64,000 bases of DNA. It comes from Psilocybe azurescens (lineage: Eukaryota > Basidiomycota > Agaricomycetes > Agaricales > Agrocybaceae). The translations under genes were made by a program, and so were the position numbers. Shown here piece after piece: positions 12,201-24,690 of this stretch (its first letter is position 1; each line of letters begins with the position of its first letter). The stretch spans positions 124,001 through 188,000 of the forward strand of contig JAJIRX010000742.1 of assembly GCA_023853785.1 (NCBI GenBank), written 5' to 3'. The notes under the pieces were generated by a model, which had not been told where the DNA came from, did not search any database, and saw only the letters and a list, made by a program, of their open reading frames with translations.

Positions 12201-14427
12201 GCGCGTACTATGGCCCAGGATATGAAGAAGCTTTTCAACGCTGTTCAGCCTACTGTTTCTACATCTGCTCAAAGCGAGGTCTCGTCCTCGCCGCTTCGCC
12301 CAGATGTAGTCCTTCTCCTTGCAGATCGCGAGGTGTATTGTCACTCCGTCGTGCTGCGCGCACGTTCGCCGCTCTTTGCGAGTTTCTTCGATTTGGAGGA
12401 CTGGACTGCGAAACGGTGGGATGCGGATGGTATGGTCCGTGTGAATATGAAGCATATGAAGTGGCATGTTGTCCGCTTTGTGATGCGTTTCATGTGTTGT
12501 GGAGAGGATGCGGAGATATTTCATGTCCTTGGTAAGTCGTGACCTTGTCTGTGTAGGGCGTTTGTTGATTTTATGTGTCATTTTTTTAATTTAGATTTCG
12601 TCAATTCAGTTGAGGGGCTTGTTCAATTCATGTTTGAAGTTCTCGCTGCAGCAGTGAGTCGGGGTACTCGGCAGTCACTCTGGTTTATTCTGACGAGATT
12701 GTGTTAGAATGAACTCCTCTTGGATCGTCTCGTCCTTCTTTGCTCATCTGTCATCCTTGCTCATACCAATATCGGCAACGCTTGTTACGTCCTCGCTGAT
12801 GCCTCCCATTATCACGTCCAAGCTCTTGTCGAAAAATTGCAGGAATATATATCAGTCAACATGGAAACCTTCTTGGAGAATCGGATCCTCGACGAGATTC
12901 CATACGCCCTCGTCAAACAGCTCGCCCAATTCGTGACGCAGAGGCAGATTGAAAAATCGCCGTTTGCAAGGAGCGATGTCTTCGCGAAGGCGATGTTGGA
13001 GAAGCACGCTGAGTGGTTAGCGCGAGAGGATATCCCGGACGTCATTGTCAAAACGTCGCTCGCGCTCGGCAAACCTTTGAGGAGGGATTTCTCTTCGGCG
13101 AAGATTTCACCGCCTGTTCCAGCCAAGATTTCGCTGTTGCCAAAAAGTAGCAGGACGACGTCGTTGTCGAAGGACACTCCGGAGTTTTCTTCTCGACATA
13201 TACTGCGTCGGCCTCCGTCCGGGGATGATATCTTTGCTATGGATGATGCCGATGCCTCTGCTACACTGGCACCGCCTCAAGAGACTCCTTCGAAGTTTGA
13301 TCTGCCTATGCCTATCAAGTCTCCTCCGGTTTGGAAAGCCCAAGGGGTACCTCGGTGCGTAGATTTCGATAGCCTTGCCTGGATAATTTCTCACGACTGT
13401 TTGTTATAGAATTGACATGAAAACCGTCATGGCTGAAGCGGCTACCCAAAACCAATCCTCGCCCTCTCGCCATCCTTCAGTACAAGGTCTTTCTAATTCC
13501 CCGCGACCTGCCGCTACACGGAGCCCGCAGACTGCTCCAGTTTCCAATGACCCCCTCGGCTCTGCAACACCCTCCAAACAGCCATCGGGATCTGGCGCAC
13601 CTATGAACTGGCGAACAAATGTCGATCAGAGAAATGTTCGTGGATTGTCAACAGCACCTTCGACGCCGCCTACTTCCTCTGTATTCGCCAGTAGTTCGCC
13701 CAAGGATACCGTTAGCGTGCGTCCTGTGGCCGGGCCTTCTTCGAAGGCACAGTCTACGCCTACCACTCCTGGGCGTAATCAGCCTCCTGGACTTGGACCC
13801 GTCATCACGCCCACGCGACAGACGCCGTCCAAGTCTGGCTCATCGCAATCTCATTATGCTCGGAATGCAGTGTAAGTCTTCACATCCATCTAAGTCGATT
13901 GCATATCTTTCTTTATTGACCACATTTAACTCCCTAATAGTGGCGGCAAGGCATGGTCCCAATCCCAACCTTTTGGGCAACCCGCTCCACCCCCAACAGC
14001 TCCCACAAAGGGGGTATCATTCGTCGCCATCCAACATTCTCAGCAAGTGCAAGTCGCACTTGTCAAGGATAAACGATCGTTGCGCGAAATCCAAGAGGAG
14101 GAACGTGCGCTCCAAGAAGAAGTGGACTTTATGAAGTGGTGGACAGCTGAAGAACAACGCGTGCAGCAAGAAGCTGAGCAAGAAGCTATTGCTTTAGCCC
14201 AACTCCAGAGTAGTCTCAATAATAATGCCAACAACCCCACCACATCTAGTAGAAAACCTAGAAAACCTAAACTTAAAGGGCCGCCAAAGCCTAAAGCCGA
14301 TGCGACGACTCCAGGGAAGACAGACGCTGGGCAATCTAGTACTCCCCAGAACGCGGAGAGCCGTCCTGCTCATACACCCACAAAGCAGCCACGGAAACCA
14401 CGTCAAAAAAGCCATGCAGATCCCTGA
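9256..14427 (+). CDS. Ankyrin-RCC1-double-BTB protein, IBtk-like CUL3 adaptor
   Basis: About 13 exons encode roughly 1,490 residues. In order: ankyrin repeats (about residues 1-175; VNAKDWLGRTVLHL and TPLHRAL), RCC1-type repeats (about 175-500; ELYTWGTNK, VGQDHTLALTTTGDVYSWG), a first BTB (about 650-780), a second BTB (about 860-1020; REVYCHSVVLRARSPLF), a Ser/Thr/Pro-rich linker, and a charged C-terminal helix (SLREIQEEERALQEE, FMKWWTAEEQ) ending in a Lys/Pro-rich tail. This order is that of inhibitor of Bruton tyrosine kinase proteins and S. pombe Btb3, which bring substrates to CUL3 ubiquitin ligases; that role here is inference. The first ATG of the open frame is used. Near 10330-10336 the frame must slip by one base between the exon ending LPSFQ and the next RCC1 repeat, a sequence error or real damage. 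Convergent with HSP78. Confidence 0.85.
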
Positions 14428-14721
14428 AGTCTTATTCTCATTATAGATATACACACCTATGCATAGCAGGGCCGTGGACATTTCTAAATTATGCGCTATG
14501 ATTATACATTTTTTTATATACGATACTTGTTCCAATTTTTTACCGTAGGGCTATGTAGAGTTTGGGCTGTTATGAATACGATTATGTCTAATTGATACAG
14601 TACAATACAGATGTTCCTGGACAATGAATGATTTGGAATGGTCGTTGTGAGTGGTGGTTGAAATATTAATAGTTTGGTTTACATGTTATTCTCGTCGTAA
14701 GTCGGGCCCTAAACTCGAACT

Positions 14722-17700
14722 TTAGTTTTGTTCGTTGGGTTCGAGAGGAGGATTTTCGTCGGGGTTGACCTCAGAATCAGGTCGAGCCAAGGTCGGGTCA
14801 GGAGGGTGGTTCTCTTTGATGTCCAAGGCATCCCCAGAAACGCGAATTTGGATAGTATCGCCATCCCTGTTTCCATAAATATAAAAACGTGAGTAATGCA
14901 ACGATGGGACAAAACAATGGCAAAAGTTGAATTGCGAACGAACCTGATTGTCCCTCTCAAGAGTTTCTGCGCCAGCGGGAAGAGCACGTCCGTACGCACG
15001 ACACGCGCGATGGCGCGCGCGCCATATACGTCCGAGTACCCGTGCTTGGCCAGCCAGTCGCGCGCGGCGTCGTCGACATCGAGGTTGATCCGCCTGTGCT
15101 TGAGCCGCTCCGCGACATCGTTCAGGCGCAGCGAGACGACTTTGAGGATCGAGGTCCTAGACAGTTTGTTGAATACGAGCATGGAGTCGAGGCGGTTGAG
15201 CAGCTCTGGGGGGAAGTACTCCTGCGTGCGCTCGAGGACTTCGGACTTGGCATCGGCGTTGACCATGCCTGTTTCGGGGTCACATGCGGATGAGTGGGCG
15301 AGGATGTCAGAGCCGAGATTGCTGGTCAGGCAGATGATGGTATTCTGGGAGTGAAGAGAGGTTTAAACGATGGTGGATGTAGTGAAAAGCGGGGAAAACG
15401 GTACCTTGAAATCCACCTTGCGACCTTGGCTGTCTGTGATAGTCCCTTCGTCCAAGATTTGCAGCAAGATCATCGAGACATCCTGTCAGAAAAGGTGTCG
15501 GTGTTAGACACAGAGCAATCACAAACATCGCGTATATGTATCAGAAATCAACCCACCTTGTGCGCCTTCTCCAGCTCGTCGAGTAATATGACGGCTAAAA
15601 TATTATTGTGATGGTATTAGACCAAGGCACACTGGGCCGACAAAGAAAGCATCATACCATATGGCTTCCGACGAACAGCCTCGGTCAACTGCCCTCCTTC
15701 TTCAAATCCAACATATCCGGGGGCTGCACCGATCAGACGTGAAATAGTATGGCGGTCGTGATACTAAAGAAGTATTATAAACGTCCCAAAACAATGGCCT
15801 AGGAAAGAGAACTTACCTCAGACATATTGATCGTAATCAACCCTTTCTGCTCATCGTTATACAAGAACGCCGCAAGCGCTTTGCACAGCTCCGTCTAGAC
15901 GATTACGGTCTCAGCGAAATAGGCTTATGGAAAAATGGGGCTTAGAAAACGTTACCTTTCCTACACCAGTAGGGCCCAAGAAAAGGAAGGACGCGACCGG
16001 GCGATTGGGAGCTTGCAGGCCCGCACGCGATATCCGTACGGCGTCGCTGATCGACTCGACGACGTGGTCCTGCCCGACGACGCGCTCACGAAGAGCGTCC
16101 TCCATCTGAAAAGCGAAAAAAAACAAAAGGTATGAGAATCAAGTAAAAAATGAAAAATGAAATGAGATAAGTAATACTGACATGCACGAGCTTATCCCTC
16201 TCGCCCTTCAACAGGTTCTGCACCGGGATGCCTGTCGCCTTCGCCACCACCCGCGAAATGTCGTTCGACGTCACCCTGTCGTGGAGCATCGCCAGCGGGG
16301 ACTCCTCCATCTGTTCCAGCGAGGACTCATGGTCACTCGGGAGCTGCTTTTCGAGATCCGGGATGGTGGAGAAGCGCAGTCTCGACGCGAGCTCGAACTG
16401 ACCCTGCCGCTGCGCGACCTCGAGCTGGTACTTGGCGTCTTCGAGCCGCTTCTTGGTGTCCTTGATCTTCTGCAATCTGTTGCGCGCTGATAGCGAGCGT
16501 TATTTCCACTATCTCCTCGTGTGCATAAAAACCTTGCGGGACGCACCAGTCTGCCACAGCGTCGTCAGCTCGTCCGCCTGCTGCCGCTTCGCCATCAGCT
16601 CCGCCTCCAACTTGCCCCGCCGCTCCACGCTGAACACGTCCGTCTCCTTCTTCAGGCTCTCCAACTCGATCTGGAGCGTCATGATCTCGCGGTCGAGCGC
16701 TTCGAGCTCGTCGGGCTTGGATTCTTGTGCGAGCCGGAGCGACGAGGCGGCTTCGTCCACGAGGTCGATCGCTTTGTCCGGGAGGAAGCGGTCGGAGATG
16801 TAGCGCGCGGAGTACACAGCGGCTGTCGGACATAGACAAAAGTGAGAGTGAGTGCATTGTATAACATATCTGGTGAAGTAACGGTATAGCAAAGAAGAGA
16901 TACTGACCCGTAACCAAAGCGCCATCTGAGATTTCGACACCATGGTGCACCTCGTATCGCGGCTTGAGGCCGCGCAGGATCGATATCGTGGACGCGACCG
17001 TCGGCTCGTCGATCGTCACGGGCTGGAAACGGCGTTCGAGCGCTGCGTCTTTGCCGATGGTTTTGCGGTATTCGTCGGCTACAAGTCAAGACGAGGTCAA
17101 TAATGGTCCAGCGAGGGGAAAAGGAAAAGAAAGATTACGGGTCGTAGCACCGACCAGCTGCAAGCCCCTCGCGAGCGCCGGTTTGATCATCTGCCCGGCG
17201 TCGATAGATCCTTCCGCTTTGCCCAGGTTGAAAAGCGTATCTGTATGGCACGACACAATTCGACATTAGCACTAGTCACGTAAAAAAAAAAATAAAAACA
17301 AGGAGAAAGGAAGACGTGTACTCACGGACTTCATCAATGAAACAGATAACCTTCCCGCTTTCCTCCTCGATGTCGCGGAGGAGCGCTTTGAATTTCTCCT
17401 CGAACTGGCCCCTGATTCCCGAGCCTGCCATGATAGCGGAAAGGTCAATCGAAAGCACCCGCTTGTTGTGCAACGACTGCGACTGGTGTCAGTGCCCATA
17501 ATTAACATTAAATCAGAATGCACACACCTCTGGAACTTCTTTAGAGACAATGCGACTCGCTAGTCCTTCCAGGATAGCGGTCTTTCCAACACCGGGAGGT
17601 CCAATTAGCTATATGATAGTTAATTGCATGTCAGACAAATTGAATACTGAGTAACGGAATGGATACAGGTGACATACCACTGGGTTGGACTTTGTTCTCC

Positions 17701-18316
17701 TTGATAGAACTTGGAGATGAAAATATATTGTCAGCACAAAACGAAGCGAAGTTTGTATTTACTGGCTCACTTTGAATGGTGCGTCTGATTTCTGTAGAAA
17801 AAAATGTCAAATCACACGTTGCAACAAAATAATCTCTTCATGAAGTCACAAACCTTCGTCTCTTCCAATGGTAGGGTCCAGTTTTCCATCTCGTGCCATC
17901 TGGGTGAGGTCGACGCTCTGAATTCGAGGAGTTTGATCATTAAATATCTTCAAACCCGTGCGAGAATTCTAACTTTCACGTACATATTCCTTCAACGCCT
18001 CCCCCTTCTGCTGCTGCTGCCCGAAGCTGAACCCCGGAAACCCACCCCCACCTCCTCCGGGAGGTCCCCCACCTGGCCCGATGGCATAGTGCCTCAGACT
18101 CTGCAACTGCAGCCCACTTCGCAGTACGGGCACGCAGGCCGAGGGGACTAGAAAGAGAGGTCCAGGTAGCGTTCGCGTTCGTGCATAGAGAGCTTTTGAT
18201 GACGATGACTGAATACTTGAGAGTGACAGAGAACTAGAGAAACGTCTAGCATTTGATATTATTGCACGTCCGGTGTGTTTAGAGAGGGTTCTGGCTGGCG
18301 ATAATACACGAGACAT
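14722..18316 (-). CDS. HSP78: Mitochondrial Hsp78 (ClpB-type AAA+ disaggregase)
   Basis: A two-ring AAA+ chaperone that works with mitochondrial Hsp70 to resolubilise aggregated matrix proteins. About 17 exons give roughly 860 residues. The N-terminus ([13 protein letters not shown], Arg/Ser-rich) is a mitochondrial presequence. A Gly-rich stretch follows and the ClpB N-domain is lacking, as in yeast Hsp78. NBD1 has Walker A GPPGVGKT and Walker [10 protein letters not shown] coiled middle domain follows ([24 protein letters not shown] region). NBD2 has Walker A GPTGVGKT and Walker B AVILLDE. The C-terminal domain has [16 protein letters not shown], then an acidic/Pro-rich tail to TAA at 14724. 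All splice junctions are GT-AG and in frame. It is the source of relics A and B. Its 3' end faces the IBtk-like gene, 294 bp away. Confidence 0.93.
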
Positions 18317-18469
18317 GGTGAGTAAGGAAAGAGAAGTATTGAGACAATGGTGTCAAGTCGACGTCGATTCTCGAGCGTTTAGTCGTAAACGTAGCAGCAA
18401 GAACGGCTCAAGGAAGCAAAGCAAAGTCAACAGTGGGTGAGCCCCTCATTCGCCTTCGTTGGCGCTATG

Positions 18470-18665
18470 CAAGATAAGTTGACCTATTCGTGGACGTTCG
18501 AGAAATGAAGTGGAGATGGCCAGAAACCTCCAGAAATCTCCAGAAATATCGCTCCATGTCGCGGACCCAATCGGTGTTCGAGACGAAATAGGCAACTCAT
18601 CAGCATAAAGCCCGACGGTGATTGCGGACGGCAATTGCCGGTTGTGAACTTTGTCAAGTGGGCTT
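18470..18665 (+). repeat. Dispersed repeat R1, copy next to HSP78
   Basis: One of four copies of a ~190-bp sequence with a common core ACCCAATCGGTGTT, a gap of one base, then GAGACGAAATAGGC. Others lie at 22830-23015, 31770-31960 (just upstream of deoC) and 3850-4060 (inverted, upstream of the deoC pseudogene). No open frame is conserved. This copy starts about 150 bp upstream of the HSP78 start and contains TTCGAGAA followed by repeated CCAGAAA units. Confidence 0.7.
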
Positions 18666-19139
18666 TTCACTTGGCAAAGTTGTTTGTAGCGAATCTCTTG
18701 TAGGGCTTTGGCAGCGGATCCAAATCAGTAATATCAGCCACGAGATATCCCAGTTGAAGATATTCCAAGGACGCATTTGGCGTCGCGACGGAGAACGAGC
18801 TCGGAGCAAGTCTTCGAAGGCTTAAGCGCTGGAGTAAGAAGTGGCTAATTTAACCTCTCGTCTAGTGGGTGCATTAAGCACTGGAGGAGAGGTAAGAAGT
18901 GAGTGGGAGCAAAAATGGAGATTCACAGAGAGAGTTTTAGTGCGAGAAGTCAGTTGAATTTAGAAGGGAACGCCTCTTTGTTGAAGGAAGTACCGAGAGC
19001 GATAGGAAAACTTTGTGAGTCAAGGTACTTAGGTATACATATTCCTGATTTTCATTTGCAAGCGTCCATGCTCGATGAAAATTTTAATTCATGTGCACGG
19101 ACGCTGGTGTTTCCGAGAATTAAAACGGATAATTGAGGT

Positions 19140-19720
19140 TATTCCGAAACTGGGCCAAGGCAATAGCCTCTTGCTCACATTCCTACGCACGCCCCGTTCT
19201 TCAGCGGCTACCACTTCATAATTTTCGCCTCTTCTGAAGATATGTTCCTCCACTTGGATTTCGGGCAACTAGAGTCGTTTATCACCGACAGGGAGTATTA
19301 ATAGGCGGTTAAATCTCCTCTGAAGATAAATCCCTCCTCAAAGAATTACTGAGCGACATTTTGACAATGACTTTCCGGATATTCTCTCTCGCTACCCAGT
19401 CAGCGTGCTTCTCCAAAAATTACTCATCGCAAACGGCACTCTTTCAATTTCTCGTTGCGTCACAAATTTAGCGAGTTCTTTAACAAGAGCGTATGGAATC
19501 TCGTCGAGGATAAATTCTCGTAGAAAGATTCCATGTATTTCGCCACCTTTTGGTGCAAAATATCCATGGAATTGCTATCCGCGAGGGTCACACATGCCGT
19601 CTGCTGCGTACATTGTCCCACCCATTGACATATCAGTACACCGTGGGGTAAGTGGCTTGATTGAATTGATCCACTATTCATTGATGCTCTCTACACGACT
19701 GACTCGATCTGGCATTTTTC
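19140..19720 (-). pseudogene. IBtk-like gene relic 1
   Basis: On the minus strand the sequence resembles two separated parts of the gene at 9256-14427. One is the region after the second BTB (around YMESFYEN, compare the intact VNMETFLEN, and the IEKSPFA / KHAEWLARE segment). The other is the charged C-terminal helix (the MKWW segment). The Ser/Thr/Pro-rich linker between them is missing. Several stops and frame changes are present. It is duplicated in tandem at 23450-24040. Confidence 0.7.
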
Positions 19721-20471
19721 ACTTCTTAAAAGGAACCGCCATCGCCACATTTGATTTTGATCCACATAAGACACTAAAGTCTTGCTAAAACCTGTGATTT
19801 TTCCGCGATAAGCGCCTATCAAAACCACTCCAGGAAATCGTAAATGAGATGCTTCTACTTGTTTCTGGGTGGAGATAATCAGAGATAATCGGGAGTACTT
19901 GCAGGGTATTGACATTTGCAACGAGAAATCAACATGACCACCTTACAGTTTTCATTGAGGGGATAAGGGGATCAAGTTTGTCAAAATCACGAATGATCGT
20001 TACCCGCAGCACCTTCAAAGATTACTCAGCTGTTGTGATTGATGCAACAGCATACGAGGGCGGGTACTGACTGGTCTTTACTTGCTGGGACAAAGCAAAC
20101 AGCGTGATCTCATATACATACCTCCCTGCCTTCTTTATGTGAAGGTCTATTTCCACCAGTAGGTACATGGAATGTAATCAATTATCCGGAGAACAGTTTC
20201 GCTTTCGAAATTTACTAACGCAACTACCATTCATCAGTGTTATCAACTCCGACTTGCTAGGTATGGAAACTTGACTTCCTGAAAGGGTTCGTCATGGCCA
20301 CATTCGACTTTCAAGGAGATCACAAAGGACTGATTAATAGAAATTGAACTTCGATTATCTGTTATCGAGTCACGTTATAACCGGACATTAAAAGATGTGC
20401 ATTTATGTAGCTAGAGTCTTCCGACGTAACATACTACTACTTGCTATACATCCCAAAGAGAATGAGGCATC

Positions 20472-20983
20472 TCAGAGGTTAATGTTGATGGGAGTGCAGC
20501 CAACATTAACGAGGCCATTCTGTCATGTACGTATTAGATGGTTTTATGTTTTTTATATCATTATAGGGTCACTTACGAAATTGTTTCCAGTGCAGCAAAC
20601 GGGTTGAGAAGTGCAAGAGTTGCCGCCAACACCAATGACACTCAGGGGAGAGCAGTTGACTGTAAGCATTGATTTAAGTTAGATTAGTTAAGGTCTGAGA
20701 AGCGAATATAATATTTACGGCCGAGAAGGGTTCCGACGGGGCCAAGAACAATGCCCAAAAGCCCGGTGAGAATGTTCGCTTGAGAGGAGTCCGACTTGTA
20801 TACATCTATCAGTAACTCAAGCGTCCCTTGAATAATCATAAGATGGCCTACCTGAAGAAAGCTGTTGCAGCATTGAATAGGACCAGTGTTGCACTGATTA
20901 GAAGGACCGTCAGTGCGGGGAACAGCACTGGCAGCGGCAAGGAGCGGGAGAGCGAGAACAAGAGTAGAGGCACGAGCAAACAT
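20472..20983 (-). CDS. Class I hydrophobin H2
   Basis: A 112-residue secreted hydrophobin expected to self-assemble at air-water and wall surfaces. Four exons: 20983-20852 (132 nt), 20794-20719 (76), 20659-20577 (83) and 20519-20472 (48), all with GT-AG junctions and an intact frame. Signal peptide [20 protein letters not shown]. The eight cysteines follow the class I order (C, CC, C, C, CC, C): QCNTG, QCCNS, NCSPLSV, NSCTSQ, VCCTGN, GCTP. Spacing between the third and fourth cysteine blocks is filled by a hydrophobic [15 protein letters not shown] loop. It is almost identical to H3. A TATAAAA box lies about 95 bp upstream. Confidence 0.92.
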
Positions 20984-22175
20984 ATTGAGAAGCTGAAATT
21001 CCTTTCTGAGAAATGGACTGGTTGAGTAGTAGAACTGTGATGTGTTCGACTGAAGAATTTCTATGAAATCCTCATCGTTTTATACAATTTCGAGTGCCCC
21101 TATTCAGGGTAATGAAAAAATTATCCGAAGGACAAACATTTCATGTTCCGTATTGTTTTGACGGATGCTTGGTAGAAATGAATATAAACCAGGCATTGAG
21201 GCTGTCACATATGTCAGGGTTGTACGACTCAGATCGCTGAAGGCGTCGGGCTTCTCTTTGATTCGATGATTTTCGACAGCCCGCCGCAACCCATTTTCTG
21301 TGATTGGCCAGGTCTCTTCTCACCGCCTTTCAGCCGCAAACGCTCTGGAGATCATCGTATAACATAACATTCTGATTCCCCACGATGTCAGTAATGTATT
21401 TGACAGCACAGACACACACGGAGTCAAGCGCTGCTATTGGCATGGCCATCGGGACCTTTGTGATTGGCTGAGGGCTCTCACGACCACTGTTATCACTTTT
21501 TTGTTTTCAAGTCAGAGAAGAGTAAGAAGCGTAGGCTTCTTCAAGTGTGGACCCGCATGGCTATCTTCTAACTTGGCACACACACGCTAATCACCTAACG
21601 TGTGCCTCGGGACCTGGTCTATTCGCTTTATGGTTAGAACTTAATAAATTCCGGGCGATGCATAGCTACACAAGAGTACGCTAGTCCATAATTGGTTGCA
21701 GACATGCCGGTATTTGCGTGAGATCAAGATTTGAAGTACAGAAATCTGATTGGTCACTCTGACCCACGCTGCAGCATGTGCCGTATAAAAATGGAGAATG
21801 GGAGATTCTCCAGGTATCTCTTGGGTCGGGTACGGGGATGTGTAGGATGTGGTTGATTCATTTTTCTTTCATTATGAGAAACCTCATGGGAATGCATTCT
21901 CCGTGGTCACCACCCGAGAGTCGACAACACCCTGATCTATAGGGCTAATGTAACATGGCTCCCAAGTTTCGACCCTGCTGAGTGTTCGGAGTGCGAACAC
22001 GCCCCACGGGGACGGACCTCCTCGCTCACATGGAGTCACTGACTGGGTAGACAGTTAGTGCTTAGAAGGTTCTTCTGTTCCCTTTGGGGTCATTTCGTCC
22101 CGGTACTTAAATCAAAATCATATTTCTATTATGAAACTAATTCCAGATAGATTACCCAATCTCAAGACGAAGAGC
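20984..22175 (-). repeat. Upstream block U2 of hydrophobin H2
   Basis: About 1.2 kb upstream of H2 is shared with H3 (25202-26345) and H6 (46190-47341, other strand), and a worn solo remnant lies at 28850-29110. Near the gene it has TTGTATAAAA (the TATA box, about 21078-21084) and a CAGTTCTACTACTCA leader. Farther out is a conserved GGTCACCACCCGAG segment. No conserved open frame. Confidence 0.75.
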
Positions 22176-22722
22176 GCTGCCAGTAGTGTGGATGGCAATA
22201 CTCCCCGGAGCATTCGCCATTCGCCGGCGAGGCGATACCCTGGCGTGGGAAAGTGGCGATACTTGGCGATTGGCGAAACTCTATTACGTAAAATTTGAGA
22301 TAGTCTTTGTTGTTTTTGAGCATAACGAAGTAGAAACAAAGCAAAAACCATTAAATAAATATGTTTATGCTACATAACTGGTATACTATCTGGAAAGTAC
22401 AGGCATTACACATCTTGCCGACTTTTTGAAGTACTCGAGAATAAAGTCGTCTGCTGGGTGCCACAGCCACCACAAGACGGCATGTCGGCGGAGCGTATCA
22501 AGGGAATTTCAACAAAATCAAGACGCGGACCGGCTTCTTGTCGGCATATAGCGGAGTTCGATGTGTTTGATGGAAACCACTGATAAACGATCACAAGACA
22601 AACACAAATATTTAATATTTGTCGCCACCTTTCGCCAGGCTGTTTTGGCCGGCGAGTATCGCCATGTGGCGATCGCCGGCGAGGCGAAATGGCGACGTTT
22701 TGCCAACAACACTAGCTGCCAG
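22176..22722. mobile_element. hAT-type MITE (531 bp) with 8-bp target duplications
   Basis: The element spans 22184-22714. It begins TAGTGTGGATGGCAA and ends TTGCCAACAACACTA, so its 15-bp termini are imperfect inverted repeats with the TAGNG start typical of hAT transposons. It is flanked on both sides by GCTGCCAG (22176-22183 and 22715-22722), an 8-bp duplication as hAT transposases make. Inside both ends are clusters of GGCGA/TCGCC units, likely transposase-binding subterminal repeats. No transposase is encoded, so it is non-autonomous. The tandem sister unit at about 26350 lacks the insertion. Confidence 0.9.
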
Positions 22723-23449
22723 TCCCCCTTGCTCCCCTATCCCAAGAGCGTTCAGTCATAGCAGAGAGAATAGTTCAAGGAAGCCAAGCAAAGTCAATAG
22801 TAGGTGGACCCTTCATTCGCTTGCGTTGGCGCTATACAAGATATGTTGATCTGTTCGTGCAGGTTCGAGAAATGAACTGGAAATGGCGAGAAATTTCACT
22901 CCATGTCGCGGCAATGTCGCGGACCCAATCGGTGTTTGAGACGAAATAGGCAACCCATCTGAACAAAGCCCGACACTGATTGCGGACGGCCACTGCCGGT
23001 AGTGTACTTGTGTACTTAGACAAGAATTAATATTCGGGCAAAAGCCTACTTGACAAAGTTATTTGTAGAACACAAACATCTTGTAGACGGAGAGGGCATT
23101 GGCAACGGATCCGACTCAGTGATATCGGCCACGAGATATCCCGGTTGAAGATATTGTAAGGAAGCGTTTCGCGACCCGACGGAGAACGAGCTCGGAGCAA
23201 GTCTCCGAAGCCTTAAGCGCTCGGGTAAGAAGGAAGTGAGTGGGAGCAAAAAATATTTACATAGAGAGTTTTACGAGAAGTCAGTTGAATTCAGAAGGGA
23301 GCATCTCTCTGTTGAAGGAAGTACTGAGAGCAGCAGGAAAACTTTGTGACTGAGGTATATATATTCCTGAATTTCATTATGAGCATCGATGCCTGATGGA
23401 CACTTAATCAGTGTGCACGGACGCTGGTATCCCTGAGAGTTAAAATTGA

Positions 23450-24040
23450 TAATTGAGGCTACTCTGGAACTAGACCAAGGCGATAGCCTCCTGCTTAGAT
23501 TCTTACTGCACACGCTGCTTTTAGCGGTCCACCACTTCTTAAATTCCGTCTCTTCTTGTAGGACATGTTCCTCCTCTTGGATTCGGTGCAACACGTTTCG
23601 TTTATCCTTTACAGGAATATTAATAGGCTTTGAAATCCCTCCTCAAAAGTATACTGAGCTATATTTGACAATGACTTTCAGGATATCCTCTCTTGCTGAC
23701 CAGTCAGCGTGCTTCTACAAAAAATTATTTGTTTAAAAGGGGCTTTTTCCATTTCCGTTGCATCACAAATTTATCGAGTTGTTTAACAAGAGCGCATGGA
23801 ATCTCGTCGAAGATCCAATTCTCCACGAAAGATTTCATGTTTCTCTCCACCTTTTGTTGTAAAATATCCATGGAATTGTTCTCCATGAGGATCACACATG
23901 CGGTCTGCTGCGCTCATTATTCTATCCACTGACATAGTATCAGTACACCGTAAGGTAAATAACTTAATTGAATTGATCCGCCATTCGTTGATGCTCTCTT
24001 CACGGATTAACTGACTCGATATGACATTTTTCATTTTCTA
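23450..24040 (-). pseudogene. IBtk-like gene relic 2
   Basis: Sister of relic 1. On the minus strand it shows the C-terminal helix (IQEEEHVLQEETEFKKWWTA, compare the intact IQEEERALQEEVDFMKWWTA) and, upstream, a decayed copy of the region after the second BTB. The linker is absent and the frame is broken in several places. Confidence 0.75.
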
Positions 24041-24690
24041 AAAGGGACCGACGTTGCCACATTTGATTTTCAGCTGCAGCTCAACTTGATCGTCCCTAGT
24101 TAACCAACGGCTGACCTTGCGCTGACCAATAGAACCAACAGCCTACCAGCAGAAACCTAGGTCTAACCAAAATCTAGAAGTTGAAATGGCTGACTAATCA
24201 CAAAACATCCATGTGATTCTTTGGAACACGAGTTGCAGCCCAGGAATTATATTTATTGCAACAAAACCTATATAAGTAGATCAAACTGAGATATATTACT
24301 CAACAAGATGTCGGTAAGTTTGAACTGCTTCTCCGGATATTTTTAACGTTTCAGGGTATTAATTATGGATTAGATTAAGGCACTTTATAGGAATGTAATC
24401 AATTATCTGGTGAATATTTTTGCTTTAATCATTGCTAAATCGACTACCGCTCATTAATGTTCCCAACTCTTACTTACTAAATATGGCGACTTCACTTCCT
24501 AAAACGGTTCATCATGACCTCATTTGACTTTGAAGGAGATTAAAAGGACTGATTAATAGAAATTGAACTTCGATTATCTGTTATCGAGTCACGTTATAAC
24601 CGGACATTAAAAGATGTGCATTTATGTAGCTAGAGTCTTCCGACGTAACATACTACTACTTGCTATACATCCCAAAGAGAATGAGGCATC

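Larger units (their letters stand above)
18436..22175. repeat. Tandem duplication, unit 1 (contains H2)
   Basis: Homologous in the same orientation to 22803-26345. Order in each unit: the R1 dispersed repeat, an IBtk-like relic, a spacer, hydrophobin on the minus strand, and its upstream block U2. Similarity is uneven. The hydrophobin part (about 20325-21045 against 24543-25263) is almost identical, while the rest is visibly diverged with indels. Unit 1 ends where the hAT MITE has inserted. Confidence 0.85.

Noticed and set aside
11946..12581. 211-residue antisense open frame
   Set aside because: It lies wholly opposite the BTB exon of the IBtk-like gene; its sequence mirrors codon bias there and it has no domain.
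18497..18550. Heat-shock-element-like TTCGAGAA and CCAGAAA repeats upstream of HSP78
   Set aside because: The same sequence occurs in the R1 repeat at other loci that are not heat-shock genes, and the spacing does not form a clean alternating nGAAn array.
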